The notes: generated by a model from the letters alone, not told the origin. A DNA stretch of 64,000 bases from Azotobacter chroococcum (GCF_004339665.1 NZ_SMMU01000020.1:1-64000); one strand, 5' to 3'. Counted from the stretch's first letter, positions 35,422 through 45,529 are shown. Made by a program: numbers and translations.

Positions 35422-36900
35422 TCAGGCGCTGGCGGCGACTTTCTCGGCAGCTTCGGAAGCTTCCCAGGGAGCCTGCAGCTTCTTCCAGCACGGATTGTTC
35501 AGGGTCATGTCCATGTCACGGGCGAAGATGGCGAAGCCGTCGAAGCCGTGGTACGGGCCGGAATAATCCCAGGAGTGCATCTGACGGAAGGGGATGCCCA
35601 TCTTCTGGAAGATGAACTTTTCCTTGATGCCGGAGCCAATCAGGTCGGGCTTGACCTTCTTGACGAACTCTTCGAATTCGTAGCCGGTCACGTCATCGTA
35701 CAGCAGGGTGGAGTCACCCATTTCCTTCATGGTACGGTCGTAGTCGTCGTTGTGGGCGAACTCGTAACCGGTACCCACGACTTCCATGCCCAGATCTTCG
35801 TAGGCGCCGATCACGTGACGCGGACGCAGACCACCGATGTAGAGCATGACGCGCTTGCCTTCCAGGCGCGGACGGTACTTGGCGACCACCGCTTCCCACT
35901 CAGGCTTGTACTTGGCGATGACTTCTTCGCACTTCTTCTGGATGCTCTCGTCGAACTTGGCGGCGATGGCACGCAGCGACTCGATGGTCTTGGTCGGGCC
36001 GAAGAAGTTGTACTCCATCCATGGGATACCGTACTTCTCTTCCATGTGACGGGAGATGTAGTTCATCGAGCGGTAGCAGTGAACCAGGTTCAGCTTGACC
36101 TTCGGGGTCAGCTCGATTTCGGCGATGGAGCCGTCGCCGGACCACTGGGCGACGCAACGCAGGCCCATTTCTTCCAGCAGGATGCGCGAGGACCAGGCGT
36201 CGCCACCGATGTTGTAGTCACCGATGATGGCTACGTCGTACGGGGTGGTTTCGAAGCTGTTGTCGTCGTCACGGTTGCCCAGGACCCAGTCACGGACTGC
36301 GTCGTTGGCGATGTGGTGACCCAGGGACTGGGAAACGCCACGGAAGCCTTCGCAACGCACCGGAACCACGGTGGTGTTGTGCTCGGCACCCTTCACCTTA
36401 GACACGGATTCGATGTCGTCGCCGATCAGGCCGATCGGGCACTCGGACTGGATGGAGATGCCCTTGTTCAGCGGGAACAGGGTTTCCACTTCGTCGATCA
36501 GCTTGGCGAGCTTCTTGTCGCCGCCGAACACGATGTCCTTCTCCTGGAAGTCCGAGGTGAAGTTCATGGTGACGAAAGCGTTCACACCGGTGGTGCCGAT
36601 GTAGTAGTTACGACGGCCGGCACGCGAATACTGGCCGCAGCCTACCGGGCCGTGGGAGATGTGGATCATGTCCTTGATCGGACCCCAGACCACGCCCTTG
36701 GAGCCGGCGTAAGCACAGCCGCGGATGGTCATCAGACCGGGCTGGGACTTCTTGTTGGAAGTGATGCACTTCTTCGACTGGGTCACCGCCGGGTCGTTGA
36801 CGGCCAGGTGCTTGGCGCGGTCTTTACGGGCTTTCTCGGGGTAAACTTCCAGGACTTCCTGGATGAGGGATTCGACCTCTTCGCGCGACATACCGGACAT
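35422..36900 (-). CDS. nifD: NifD, nitrogenase MoFe protein alpha subunit
   Basis: A 492-residue alpha subunit, identical in length to A. vinelandii. P-cluster cysteines lie in [16 protein letters not shown] and [12 protein letters not shown] (alpha-62, 88 and 154). The FeMo-cofactor ligand Cys275 is in [10 protein letters not shown] and His442 in [10 protein letters not shown]. The start MSGMSREEV at 36900 agrees with the family; an upstream extension would enter the nifH-nifD spacer. Confidence 0.99.
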   Translation of the reverse strand: MSGMSREEVESLIQEVLEVYPEKARKDRAKHLAVNDPAVTQSKKCITSNKKSQPGLMTIRGCAYAGSKGVVWGPIKDMIHISHGPVGCGQYSRAGRRNYYIGTTGVNAFVTMNFTSDFQEKDIVFGGDKKLAKLIDEVETLFPLNKGISIQSECPIGLIGDDIESVSKVKGAEHNTTVVPVRCEGFRGVSQSLGHHIANDAVRDWVLGNRDDDNSFETTPYDVAIIGDYNIGGDAWSSRILLEEMGLRCVAQWSGDGSIAEIELTPKVKLNLVHCYRSMNYISRHMEEKYGIPWMEYNFFGPTKTIESLRAIAAKFDESIQKKCEEVIAKYKPEWEAVVAKYRPRLEGKRVMLYIGGLRPRHVIGAYEDLGMEVVGTGYEFAHNDDYDRTMKEMGDSTLLYDDVTGYEFEEFVKKVKPDLIGSGIKEKFIFQKMGIPFRQMHSWDYSGPYHGFDGFAIFARDMDMTLNNPCWKKLQAPWEASEAAEKVAASA

Positions 36901-36947
36901 TGGGTATGACTCCTCTTGCTTTGCGTTCGTGTGCGGGTAACGGATGG

Positions 36948-36974
36948 GCCGCACTGCGCACTGCGCAGTGCGGC
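36948..36974 (-). repeat. long perfect hairpin in the nifH-nifD spacer
   Basis: A 13-bp perfect inverted repeat (GCCGCACTGCGCA / TGCGCAGTGCGGC) around one base. With the neighbouring hairpin it forms a tandem structure after the nifH stop. No T tract, so partial termination or 3'-end protection of nifH mRNA is more likely. Confidence 0.7.
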
Positions 36975-36979
36975 ACTCC

Positions 36980-37001
36980 GGCAGGGCCCATCTGCCCTGC
37001 C
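36980..37001 (-). repeat. second hairpin in the nifH-nifD spacer
   Basis: Perfect 8-bp inverted repeat GGCAGGGC / GCCCTGCC with a 6-nt loop, 22 bp after the nifH stop and just before the longer hairpin. Confidence 0.65.
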
Positions 37002-37023
37002 CCGTCCTACTGAAGCGGAGCTA

Positions 37024-37968
<945 letters not shown>

Positions 37969-37970
37969 CT

Positions 37971-37989
37971 AATGCAGCGTCTGTGCCAG
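37971..37989 (-). promoter_or_regulatory. sigma-54 promoter of nifHDKTY
   Basis: Minus strand CTGGCACAGACGCTGCATT, a classic -24/-12 element with GG and GC 10 bases apart. As I recall it equals the A. vinelandii nifH promoter. Predicted transcription start about 37962; leader about 66 nt. Confidence 0.95.
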
Positions 37990-38006
37990 CACTCGAGGCA
38001 AACACC

Positions 38007-38019
38007 TAACTTATTGATT
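38007..38019. promoter_or_regulatory. IHF consensus site, nifH promoter
   Basis: TAACTTATTGATT matches YAANNNNTTGATW exactly, between the -24 element and the proximal NifA site. Confidence 0.7.
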
Positions 38020-38099
38020 TAAATGGATTTGATACCTGACGACAGGTCCGACAAGGCGGTTTGATACATAACAATCCACCTACAAACCCCTACGCTGTC

Positions 38100-38115
38100 T
38101 GTTGTAATTGCTACA
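38100..38115. promoter_or_regulatory. proximal NifA upstream activator site, nifH
   Basis: Exact TGT-N10-ACA centred about 146 bp before the nifH transcription start, and about 209 bp before that of the divergent SIR2-like gene. Confidence 0.85.
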
Positions 38116-38169
38116 ACCGAACAATGTCCCTACATCACTTCCCACTTCCTCGCCATCCCCGCCCCTGGA

Positions 38170-38185
38170 TGTGACAAAACCGACA
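38170..38185. promoter_or_regulatory. distal NifA upstream activator site, shared
   Basis: Exact TGT-N10-ACA centred about 216 bp from the nifH start and about 139 bp from the SIR2-like start. The latter is the typical NifA distance, so this site may mainly serve the divergent gene. Confidence 0.75.
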
Positions 38186-38290
38186 ATTGTCGCGAAGCCG
38201 CGCCCCGCCGTGGCCCACAGACGCGACAAGCCCCCTTGCCAAACACCATAAATTGCTTATATTTCAGTTACTTGTTCGCATATCGCTACT

Positions 38291-38306
38291 GGGCGCGGTT
38301 ATTGCA
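38291..38306 (+). promoter_or_regulatory. sigma-54 promoter of the SIR2-like gene
   Basis: GGGCGCGGTTATTGCA aligns with TGGCACGNNNNTTGCA: GG and GC 10 bases apart, a perfect TTGCA -12, and two mismatches in the -24. Predicted transcription start about 38317; leader about 32 nt. An AT-rich tract lies upstream but I found no exact IHF consensus there. Confidence 0.7.
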
Positions 38307-38348
38307 AGTGGTTGTCGATTCTTGCCCTTCTTTCCGCAGGAGAGTCCA

Positions 38349-39212
38349 GTGAACAACAGCTTATTAAAGGAAATCCTCGCCCAGCTCGGCTCGGGCGAAA
38401 TCGTTCCCTACCTGGGCCAGGGCGTCCTGCGTGGAGTCGTCGACCGCGACACGGGCAAGCCGATCCCCGCCGACAGCGACAGCCTGATCCTCGCCATGAC
38501 CGGCGGACAGCCGATGTCGCCCCGTCTTATGTATGAGTTCTCCCGGGCCGCCATGCACCTGGAGAACAAGAAGGGCCGCAGCTTCATCGAGCGCTTCCTG
38601 ACCCAGGTCTACGGCGGCGACAACTGGACCCCCTCGGCGGTCCACCAGTGGCTGACCAGTCTCGACCTGCCCTATATCATCGACTGCAACCGCGACACCC
38701 AGCTGCAGCACTGCTATATCGCTGCCGAGCGCAAGCACACCTTGGTGGTCGGCGCCGCACGCCTCGCCGCGACCCCTTACCGCTTCGACCTGTACCACTT
38801 CGCGGACGGCAAGTACCGCAAGATCGCCCTGGAGCAGGTCGACACCGCCCTGCCGGTGATCTTCAAGCCGCACGGCACGCCGCTGCCCAAGCCCGGCTAC
38901 GTGGCCTCCGATGCCGACTTCGTCGACTACATCACCGAGCTGATGGGCGGCTTCGCGATTCCCGACTGGCTCAAGCTGCACCGCAAGAACAAGCGCTACC
39001 TGTTCCTCGGCCAGCACTTCAACCGCGACACCGAGCGCATGGTGATGAGCGATATGATCTACGATGCCGCCGAACCGGCCGGCTGGGTCCTGATCGATCA
39101 GCCGAGCGACAAAGAACGCAAGGTCTGCGAGCGCAAGAACCTGCAACTGATCGAGGCCGACTGGAGCAGTCTCCTCGCCCTCGCCAACCCCAGTGCCACC
39201 GAAGTGGCCTGA
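38349..39212 (+). CDS. SIR2-fold protein divergent from nifH
   Basis: A 287-residue protein with the SIR2-like Rossmann pattern: EIVPYLGQGVL near residue 18 (nucleotide loop), LPYIIDCNRDTQLQ near residue 105, KPHGTPLP near residue 178 and YLFLGQHFNRDTERM near residue 218. Related folds bind or hydrolyse NAD+, for example in bacterial defence proteins; activity here is untested. It starts at a GTG preceded by AGGAGAG. A sigma-54 promoter and NifA sites place it in the nif regulon. It is cotranscribed with the 187-residue gene 33 bp downstream. Confidence 0.75.
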   Translation: MNNSLLKEILAQLGSGEIVPYLGQGVLRGVVDRDTGKPIPADSDSLILAMTGGQPMSPRLMYEFSRAAMHLENKKGRSFIERFLTQVYGGDNWTPSAVHQWLTSLDLPYIIDCNRDTQLQHCYIAAERKHTLVVGAARLAATPYRFDLYHFADGKYRKIALEQVDTALPVIFKPHGTPLPKPGYVASDADFVDYITELMGGFAIPDWLKLHRKNKRYLFLGQHFNRDTERMVMSDMIYDAAEPAGWVLIDQPSDKERKVCERKNLQLIEADWSSLLALANPSATEVA

Positions 39213-39245
39213 CTCCTCTTCCTTCACCTAGACGAGAAGCCAACC

Positions 39246-39809
39246 ATGCTGTTGAAAAGCTACGAAGACCAATCCCTGCTGTGCAACCTCAGCGTCAAGG
39301 GCGCAACCACCGAAGCCGGCGTTGAAGCCTTCCGCGGCGATCTGGTCGTGATCGAAGGCGACATCGCCGACGACGCCGGCCGCCGCCTGCCGCCGAAAGC
39401 CGTGCTGAAGCAAGCCGGCCTGCTGTTCAAGAACGACAAGCTGAGCATGGTTTCCGGTGGCCTGGACCAACTGGCCCACATCCAGCCCTTGTTCGAGCGC
39501 TACAAGGGCGACCTGGCTGCCGACGTACAGGTGATCTTCTACGTTGGCAACCTGAGCAAGCCGGTCTACACCGAGCTCGACGGCGTCAAGATGATCCTTC
39601 AGCCCCACGAAGAAGGCGCCATCTGGAACACCATGATGGACGACCTGCGCCTGGACAAGGAAGACTTCAAGGGCCAGAGCGCCGAAGACAAGGTCATCAC
39701 CATGGCCCAGGGCCTGGCCGACTACAAGCCGAAGTACGAAACCGTCGCCTTCGCCGATGCCCTGAGCTTCGTCTCCACCGTTCAGCGCGAGCACCGCGGT
39801 CCGGTTTAA
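39246..39809 (+). CDS. unrecognised 187-residue protein, partner of the SIR2-like gene
   Basis: An acidic, soluble protein beginning MLLKSYEDQSLLCNLSVKGA; I recognise no family. The middle, LAADVQVIFYVGNLSKPVYTELDGVKMIL, suggests a beta-rich domain; the C-terminal 60 residues look helical. It lies 33 bp after the SIR2-like gene and is followed by a strong terminator, so the two form one nif-controlled unit. Codon use is like nif genes, with many AAG Lys and GAA Glu codons. Confidence 0.7.
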   Translation: MLLKSYEDQSLLCNLSVKGATTEAGVEAFRGDLVVIEGDIADDAGRRLPPKAVLKQAGLLFKNDKLSMVSGGLDQLAHIQPLFERYKGDLAADVQVIFYVGNLSKPVYTELDGVKMILQPHEEGAIWNTMMDDLRLDKEDFKGQSAEDKVITMAQGLADYKPKYETVAFADALSFVSTVQREHRGPV

Positions 39810-39869
39810 TCGACCGCACGGTTTTCCCCTTTTTCTTTCGGCAAGGATGCCCCACTAGGCCTGTTCGCC

Positions 39870-39900
39870 ACTCCCCCTCCCCGCAGGGGGAGTTTTCTTT
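39870..39900 (+). terminator. intrinsic terminator of the SIR2-like operon
   Basis: Perfect 9-bp stem ACTCCCCCT / AGGGGGAGT followed by TTTCTTT on the plus strand, 60 bp after the stop of the 187-residue gene. Confidence 0.85.
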
Positions 39901-39926
39901 CCGGGCCCCGCCTTTCCCTCCCCCGC

Positions 39927-40664
39927 TCAGGCCTTGCGCCGCAGCCGGGTGAAGGCACCCAGCTCCCACTCGCGCAATGCCAGCAACATCCCCGTGCCAT
40001 GCCGCTTCGCCAGCGGCGCGACCAGGCTTTCCTCGTGCAACTCGGCGAAACGCCGGCGCAGCGTGCGGATCTCCGCCTGCAGCTTGGCCAGCGCCGACTC
40101 GGTGAGCATGCCGTGGGAAAAGGCCATGACCTCGTCCGCGGCGGCGAAGTCGCTGTGCAGGAAATCCCCCAATCCCTGGCGACGGAAGAAGCTGCGGATC
40201 GGCCCTGCGGGCAGCCAGTCGAAATCCCGTGCGACGTTGAGGCGCACGCGGTTGCCCGGCAGTAGGTCGAGCAGGCGCAGGCGGTCCAGCCGGGCCAGGC
40301 GCTGGATGCACTCCGCCTCGCCGAGCCGATAGACGGCGAGGATCTCGTCGAACGTCCAGTGGTTCAGCACGCAGACCGCCACCAGCAGCAGCTTCTCGTC
40401 GGAGACCAGCTCGCGCTCCTGGACTTCGCTCAGGGTGTGCAGGCGGGTGCCGCTCAGCGCCGCCTCCTGGGCCAGCTCGGCCAGGCTGAAGCCGAGCAGG
40501 TGGCCGATCTCGAGCAGCCGGTCGAGACTGAAACGTCGGGTTGCGAACATGCGCTTGACGCTCGCCTCGGACAGCCCGAGGCGCGTGCCCAGCTCGCGAT
40601 AGGTGATGCCCTGGAGTTTCAGGCGCTGCTTGAGGGTGCCTACCAGGCGGTCGAGTTCGCTCAT
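39927..40664 (-). CDS. helix-turn-helix (XRE-like) transcriptional regulator
   Basis: A 245-residue protein. The N-terminal HTH is ITYRELGTRLGLSEASVKRMF at about residues 20-40, Cro/CI type. The long C-terminal domain has no recognised ligand-binding signature. It is divergent from the aas-like gene, which it may control. An ATG upstream at 40769 would run through the intergenic region and is less likely. Confidence 0.75.
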   Translation of the reverse strand: MSELDRLVGTLKQRLKLQGITYRELGTRLGLSEASVKRMFATRRFSLDRLLEIGHLLGFSLAELAQEAALSGTRLHTLSEVQERELVSDEKLLLVAVCVLNHWTFDEILAVYRLGEAECIQRLARLDRLRLLDLLPGNRVRLNVARDFDWLPAGPIRSFFRRQGLGDFLHSDFAAADEVMAFSHGMLTESALAKLQAEIRTLRRRFAELHEESLVAPLAKRHGTGMLLALREWELGAFTRLRRKA

Positions 40665-40783
40665 CGGACAAAGGTATCGTTTTCCGCTACTTGTCTGGCA
40701 ATTCTGCACGACTTTTTCCAACAAGGTTTCGCTTTCATCCATGAGTCGCCATGCTGGCGGCTCCTCCATGCCAGGGATCGATC

Positions 40784-42916
40784 ATGCTCAAGCCCCTTCT
40801 GCGCCTGCTCCTCAAGATCCTCTTTCGGGTCGAGGTCCAGGGCGACCGCAACGTCTTCGGCGATCCGCGCACGCTGATCGTCGCCAACCACGAATCCTTC
40901 CTCGACGGCCTGCTGCTCGGCGTGTTCCTGCCGGTGGATGCGGTGTTCGTGGTGCACACCCAGGTCGCCAGCCGCCCGCTGTTCCGCTTCCTGCTACGCT
41001 TCGTGCCGCACCTCACGGTCGACTCGAGCAGCCCGCTGGCGATCAAGCAGATCGTCAGGCTGGTGGAAAGCGGACGGCCCGTGGCAATCTTCCCGGAAGG
41101 GCGGATCACCCGCACCGGCTCGCTGATGAAGGTCTACGACGGCGCTGCCCTGGTCGCCGCCAAGACCGGCGCCACCGTGGTGCCGGTGCGCATCGACGGC
41201 GCCGCGCGCAGCTACTTCGGCCGCCTGGCCGGCGTGTTCCCGCGCCAGGCGTTTCCCAGGATGCGCATCGCGATCCGCCCGCCGCAGCGCATCCCCATGC
41301 CCGCGCTGCCCTCGGCCCGGCTGCGCCGCCGCCGCGCCGGCGAGCTGATGCGCCACATTCTGCTCGACATGCTGGTCGCCACCCGCCCGCCGCGCACCCT
41401 CTACGAGGCCTTCCTCGACGCCAAGGCGACCTTCGGCACGCAGTACCGGCTGGTGGAGGACATCCGCCTGCAGGAGGAGACCTACGGCTCGCTGCTGAAG
41501 ATGGCGCTGGCCCTGGCCCGCCTGACCTCGCGCCTGAGCGCACCGGGCGAGACGCTCGGGGTGCTCGCCCCCAACGCCGCGCCGACCCTCGGCCTGCTGC
41601 TCGGCCTGTCGCTCGGCCGGCGCATCCCCGCCCTGCTCAACTACACGGCCGGCCCCGAGGGGCTGCGCGCCGCCTGCCAGGCCGCCGACATCAAGACCAT
41701 CGTCGCCTCGCGCACCTTCGTCGAGAAGGCGCATCTCGGCCCGCTGCTCGCGGCCGTGGCGGAGATCCGCGTGCACTACCTGGAGGATCTGAAGGCCGAC
41801 TTCGGTCTCGCCGACCGCCTGTGGCTGCTCTGGCACCTGGCCTTTCCGCGCCACGCCGCGCTGCCCCAGCAGCCCGAGGATGCCGCCGTGGTGCTGTTCA
41901 CCTCGGGCTCGGAAGGCAAGCCCAAGGGCGTGGTCCACTCGCATGCCTCGCTGCTGGCCAACGTCGCACAGATCCGCGCGGTGGCCGACTTCACCCCGCA
42001 GGACAAGTTCATGATGGCCCTGCCGCTGTTCCACGCCTTCGGCCTGACCTGCGGCGCGCTGCTGCCGCTGGTGTCCGGCTGCCAGGTGTTCCTCTACCCC
42101 AACCCGCTGCACTACCGGGTCATCCCCGAGCTGGTCTACGACCGCAACTGCACCGTGCTGTTCGGCACCTCGACCTTCCTCGGCAACTACGCCAAGTTCG
42201 CCCATCCCTACGATTTCGGCCGCCTGCGCTACGTGATCGCCGGCGCCGAGCGGCTGGCCGAGAGCGTGCGCGAGCACTGGCTCGACAAGTTCGGCATCCG
42301 CATCCTCGAGGGCTACGGGGTCACCGAGTGCGCGCCGGTGGTGGCGGTCAACGTGCCGATGGCCTGCCGCAACGGCAGCGTCGGCCAGCTGCTGCCCGGT
42401 ATCGACTACGAGCTGGAGCCGGTGCCCGGCATCGTCGAGGGCGGCGCCCTGCACCTGAAGGGACCGAACCTGCTCAAGGGCTACCTGCTGTTCGACCAGC
42501 CCGGGGTCATCCAGCCGCCGCCGGCGATCCGCCCCGGCTGGTATGCCACCGGCGACATCGCCAGCGTCGACGCCGACGGCTTCCTGTACATCCGCGGCCG
42601 CCTCAAGCGCTTCGCCAAGATCGCCGGCGAGATGATCTCCCTGGAAGCGGTGGAAGGCCTCGCCGCAAGCGCCGCCCCGGACTTCATCCACGCCGCGGCG
42701 ACACGCAGCGACGCCGCCCGCGGCGAAGCACTGGTACTCTTCACCACCGCCCCGGAACTCGGCCGCGAACGCCTGCTCGCCACCGCCCGGGCACTCGGCC
42801 TGCCGGAGCTGGCAGTGCCGCGCGTGATTCGCCGGATCGACGCACTGCCCCTGCTCGGCACCGGCAAGACCGACTACCAGAGCCTCAAGCGCATGGCCGA
42901 GGAGATTCCCGCATGA
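40784..42916 (+). CDS. aas: acyltransferase/acyl-ACP synthetase fusion (Aas-like)
   Basis: A 710-residue two-domain protein. The N-terminal PlsC domain has the catalytic NHESFLDG (His36, Asp41) and FPEGRITR motifs. The C-terminal ANL domain has FTSGSEGKPKGV near residue 372 and GYGVTECAPVV near residue 513. Such fusions re-acylate lysophosphatidylethanolamine using acyl-ACP made in situ. It overlaps lplT by 4 bp, the classic functional pairing of a lysophospholipid flippase and acyltransferase. The ATG at 40784 is preferred over 40751 because the hydrophobic start follows it. Confidence 0.88.
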   Translation: MLKPLLRLLLKILFRVEVQGDRNVFGDPRTLIVANHESFLDGLLLGVFLPVDAVFVVHTQVASRPLFRFLLRFVPHLTVDSSSPLAIKQIVRLVESGRPVAIFPEGRITRTGSLMKVYDGAALVAAKTGATVVPVRIDGAARSYFGRLAGVFPRQAFPRMRIAIRPPQRIPMPALPSARLRRRRAGELMRHILLDMLVATRPPRTLYEAFLDAKATFGTQYRLVEDIRLQEETYGSLLKMALALARLTSRLSAPGETLGVLAPNAAPTLGLLLGLSLGRRIPALLNYTAGPEGLRAACQAADIKTIVASRTFVEKAHLGPLLAAVAEIRVHYLEDLKADFGLADRLWLLWHLAFPRHAALPQQPEDAAVVLFTSGSEGKPKGVVHSHASLLANVAQIRAVADFTPQDKFMMALPLFHAFGLTCGALLPLVSGCQVFLYPNPLHYRVIPELVYDRNCTVLFGTSTFLGNYAKFAHPYDFGRLRYVIAGAERLAESVREHWLDKFGIRILEGYGVTECAPVVAVNVPMACRNGSVGQLLPGIDYELEPVPGIVEGGALHLKGPNLLKGYLLFDQPGVIQPPPAIRPGWYATGDIASVDADGFLYIRGRLKRFAKIAGEMISLEAVEGLAASAAPDFIHAAATRSDAARGEALVLFTTAPELGRERLLATARALGLPELAVPRVIRRIDALPLLGTGKTDYQSLKRMAEEIPA

Positions 42917-44286
42917 GTTCTTCCCTTTCCCTGCTCAGGACCCGCCGCTTCGGCCCGCTGTTCGTCACCCAGTTCCTCGGTGCCTTCAACGACAACCTGT
43001 TCAAGAACGCCCTGGTGGTCCTGCTGACCTTCCAGACCACGCAGTGGACCAGCCTGTCCCCCGGCCTCTTGGCCAACCTGGCGGCCGGCCTGTTCATCCT
43101 GCCGTTCTTCCTGTTCTCGGCGAGCGCCGGGCAGTTGGCCGACAAGTACGACAAGGCCCTGCTGGCGCGCTGGGTCAAGCTGCTGGAGATCCTCATCGTG
43201 CTGCTCGCCGGCACCGGCTTCTGGCTGCACAGCCTGGAGATCCTGCTGGCCAGCCTGTTCCTCCTCGGCCTGCAATCGACCCTGTTCGGCCCGGTGAAGT
43301 ACGCCATCCTGCCCCAGCACCTGGGCGAGGCCGAGCTGGTCGGCGGCAATGCGCTGATCGAGGCCGGCACCTTCGTCGCCATCCTGGTCGGCACCCTGTC
43401 CGGCGGCCTGCTCGCCGGCGTCACCGGCGGCACCCTGTGGATCACCGCCGGCTGCCTGGTCGTCGCCGTGGTCGGCTACCTCGGCAGCCTGCGCATCCCG
43501 GTGGCGCTCCCGCCGGAACCCGGCCTGCGCCTCAATCCCAACCCGCTCGGCGAAACCTGGCGCGGCATCGGCTTCGCCCGCGCCGACCGCCTGGTGTTCC
43601 TGGCGATCCTCGGCATCTCCTGGTTCTGGCTGTACGGCGCGCTGCTGCTCGCCCAGCTCCCGGCCTACACCAAGGACGTGCTCGGCGCCGCGGAGGGCGG
43701 CGTGACCCTGCTGCTCGCCGTCTTCACCCTCGGCATCGGCAGCGGCTCGCTGCTCTGCGCACGCCTTTCGAAGCAGCATGTGGAGATCGGCCTGGTGCCG
43801 CTGGGCGCCCTCGGCCTCAGCCTGGCCGGCCTCGACCTGGCCCTCGCCTCGCCTGCCACGGCGCCGAGCGTCACGCTCGACCTGGCCGCGCTGCTGGCGG
43901 CGCCGGGCACCCTGCGCGTGCTCGCCGACCTGTTCGCCCTCGGCCTGTTCGGCGGCCTGTTCATCGTCCCGCTGTACACCCTGATGCAGCTGCGCTCGGC
44001 CGCCGCGCAGCGCGCGCGGGTGGTCGCCGCCAACAACATCCTCAACGCCCTGTTCATGGTCGCGGGCGCCCTCGCGGCGGCGCTCCTGCTGGCGGCGGGC
44101 CTGTCGATCCCCGTGCTGTTCGGCGTCGCCGCGCTGGCCAACGCCACGGTGGCGCTCTGCCTGTTCCGCCTGCAGCCGGACTTCCTGCGCCGCTTTGCCG
44201 CCTGCCTGCCAGGCCTCGGCGGCCTGCTGCGACGCGGCGCACCACGCCCGTCGGCAGCTGCGGAAAAACCGGAGGAACGGCCATGA
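42913..44286 (+). CDS. lplT: LplT-like lysophospholipid transporter (MFS)
   Basis: A 457-residue MFS protein with about twelve membrane segments. The typical start LLRTRRFGPLFVTQFLGAFNDNLFKNALVVL is split over residues 6-36, and the motif QSTLFGPVKYAILPQHL lies near residue 117. LplT flips lysophospholipid inward for re-acylation by Aas. Start overlaps aas (ATGA) and its end overlaps the cupin gene, forming one unit. A longer frame in the same register upstream is a shadow of aas. Confidence 0.9.
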   Translation: MSSSLSLLRTRRFGPLFVTQFLGAFNDNLFKNALVVLLTFQTTQWTSLSPGLLANLAAGLFILPFFLFSASAGQLADKYDKALLARWVKLLEILIVLLAGTGFWLHSLEILLASLFLLGLQSTLFGPVKYAILPQHLGEAELVGGNALIEAGTFVAILVGTLSGGLLAGVTGGTLWITAGCLVVAVVGYLGSLRIPVALPPEPGLRLNPNPLGETWRGIGFARADRLVFLAILGISWFWLYGALLLAQLPAYTKDVLGAAEGGVTLLLAVFTLGIGSGSLLCARLSKQHVEIGLVPLGALGLSLAGLDLALASPATAPSVTLDLAALLAAPGTLRVLADLFALGLFGGLFIVPLYTLMQLRSAAAQRARVVAANNILNALFMVAGALAAALLLAAGLSIPVLFGVAALANATVALCLFRLQPDFLRRFAACLPGLGGLLRRGAPRPSAAAEKPEERP

Positions 44287-44651
44287 AGCCGGCCATCCTG
44301 CGGGCCGATCCCGCCACGGCCTTCCGGACCACGGAACGCTGCCGCATCCTCGAGCTGTGCAACAGTGCCGGCGACCCGGCGCTGTCCATCGCCCTGGCGA
44401 CGGTGGCGCCGGGCGAGACCACCCAGCTGCACCGCCTGCACGGGGTCGACGAGCGCTACCTGATCCTCCACGGCGAAGGCCAGGTCAGCCTCGGCCGGCA
44501 ACCGCCCGAGGCGGTGGGTCCCGGCGATCTGGTGGTCATCCCGGCCGGCACCACGCAGCAGATCGCCAATACCGGCGACCGCGAATTGGCCTTCTACTGC
44601 CTCTGCACGCCGCGCTTCACCCCCGCCTGCTACGAGGCGCTGGGGGACTAG
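44283..44651 (+). CDS. small cupin-domain protein
   Basis: A 122-residue single-domain cupin. Motif 1 is in HRLHGVDERYLILHGEGQVSLG near residue 41 and motif 2 in PGDLVVIPAGTTQQIAN near residue 80. Several metal-binding His positions are partly kept. Substrate unknown. ATGA overlap with lplT suggests cotranscription. Its end overlaps the 3' end of the convergent Dyp gene by 4 bp. Confidence 0.8.
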   Translation: MKPAILRADPATAFRTTERCRILELCNSAGDPALSIALATVAPGETTQLHRLHGVDERYLILHGEGQVSLGRQPPEAVGPGDLVVIPAGTTQQIANTGDRELAFYCLCTPRFTPACYEALGD

Positions 44652-45529
44652 CCCAGCACCGCCCGCAGATCCAGCCGCCCCTCGCGCAGCGGCGGGCACC
44701 AGTAGTAGCCGCCGCTGACCGGCTTGCTGAAGCGGAACAGCGCATCACTGATGCCGTCCTCCAGACCGGCCATGCGGCGCAGCTGGGCTTCGAAGGCATC
44801 GAGGCTGTGACCGAAGGCGAGGAACAGCAGGCCGGCCTGCCGGTCGTCGTTCCAGGGCATCGAGCGGCGCACGACGAAGGCCTCCGGGGCGAAACTTTCC
44901 TGGGCGGTGCGCTTGACGTGGGCGGAGGCCGGCGCGTCTTCCAGCTCCTCGTTGTCGCTCTGGCGCCGGCCGACGATATGGTCCTGCTGGTCCGGCGACA
45001 GGCTGCCGAAATGGTCGAGGTCGTGCACCCAGTGCTGCACGGCGGCGAAGCTGCCACCCCGCTCGCCCTCGGGACCCGCACCGACGATGGCGGCCGCAAC
45101 GGCTTGTTCGCCTTCGGGGTTTTCGGTGCCGTCCTCGTAGCCGGTCAGGTCGCGGCCCTCCCGATAGCGGAAGGCGTCGCTGCTCTGCACCAGGCGCAGC
45201 GCCGGGGCCAGGGCGGCGACGAGCTGGCGGCCGAGCTGCAGCAGCTCGCCGCGATCCTCGCCGCGCAGCCAGCACCACAGGGCATGCTGGGTCGAGGGGA
45301 CGTCCACGCCGGCACCGCTCAGCGCCGGGAACACGCGCAGGCCGGCCAGCTGGCGCCCCTGTGCCTGCAGCAGCGATGCGCCGAGGCCGACGACGATCGT
45401 CTCGCCGTCGGCCAGGCTGCCGAGCCGGTCGAGCGCGACAGGCAGGGCATCTGCCGATTCGAGGGAGAAGAACAGGTGGCGTGCCTGCGAGGGTACGGCG
45501 GCCAGGATGCCCGGCTGGGAAACTGTCAT
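44648..45529 (-). CDS. Dyp-type heme peroxidase
   Basis: A 293-residue dye-decolourising peroxidase. The family motif GYEDGTENPEG (GxxDG) is near residue 142, and the heme-region FVVRRSMPWNDDRQAGLLFLAFG lies near residue 220. No Tat or signal peptide is present, so it is cytoplasmic. The ATG at 45529 is followed by the family-like PGILAAVPSQARHLFFS. Peroxide detoxification is the likely role. Confidence 0.88.
   Translation of the reverse strand: MTVSQPGILAAVPSQARHLFFSLESADALPVALDRLGSLADGETIVVGLGASLLQAQGRQLAGLRVFPALSGAGVDVPSTQHALWCWLRGEDRGELLQLGRQLVAALAPALRLVQSSDAFRYREGRDLTGYEDGTENPEGEQAVAAAIVGAGPEGERGGSFAAVQHWVHDLDHFGSLSPDQQDHIVGRRQSDNEELEDAPASAHVKRTAQESFAPEAFVVRRSMPWNDDRQAGLLFLAFGHSLDAFEAQLRRMAGLEDGISDALFRFSKPVSGGYYWCPPLREGRLDLRAVLG

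Noticed and set aside
40603-44286. A 1227-codon frame running through aas into lplT.
   Set aside because: Its first two thirds are an Arg/Pro-rich shadow of aas in another register; only the part from 42913 is coding (lplT).
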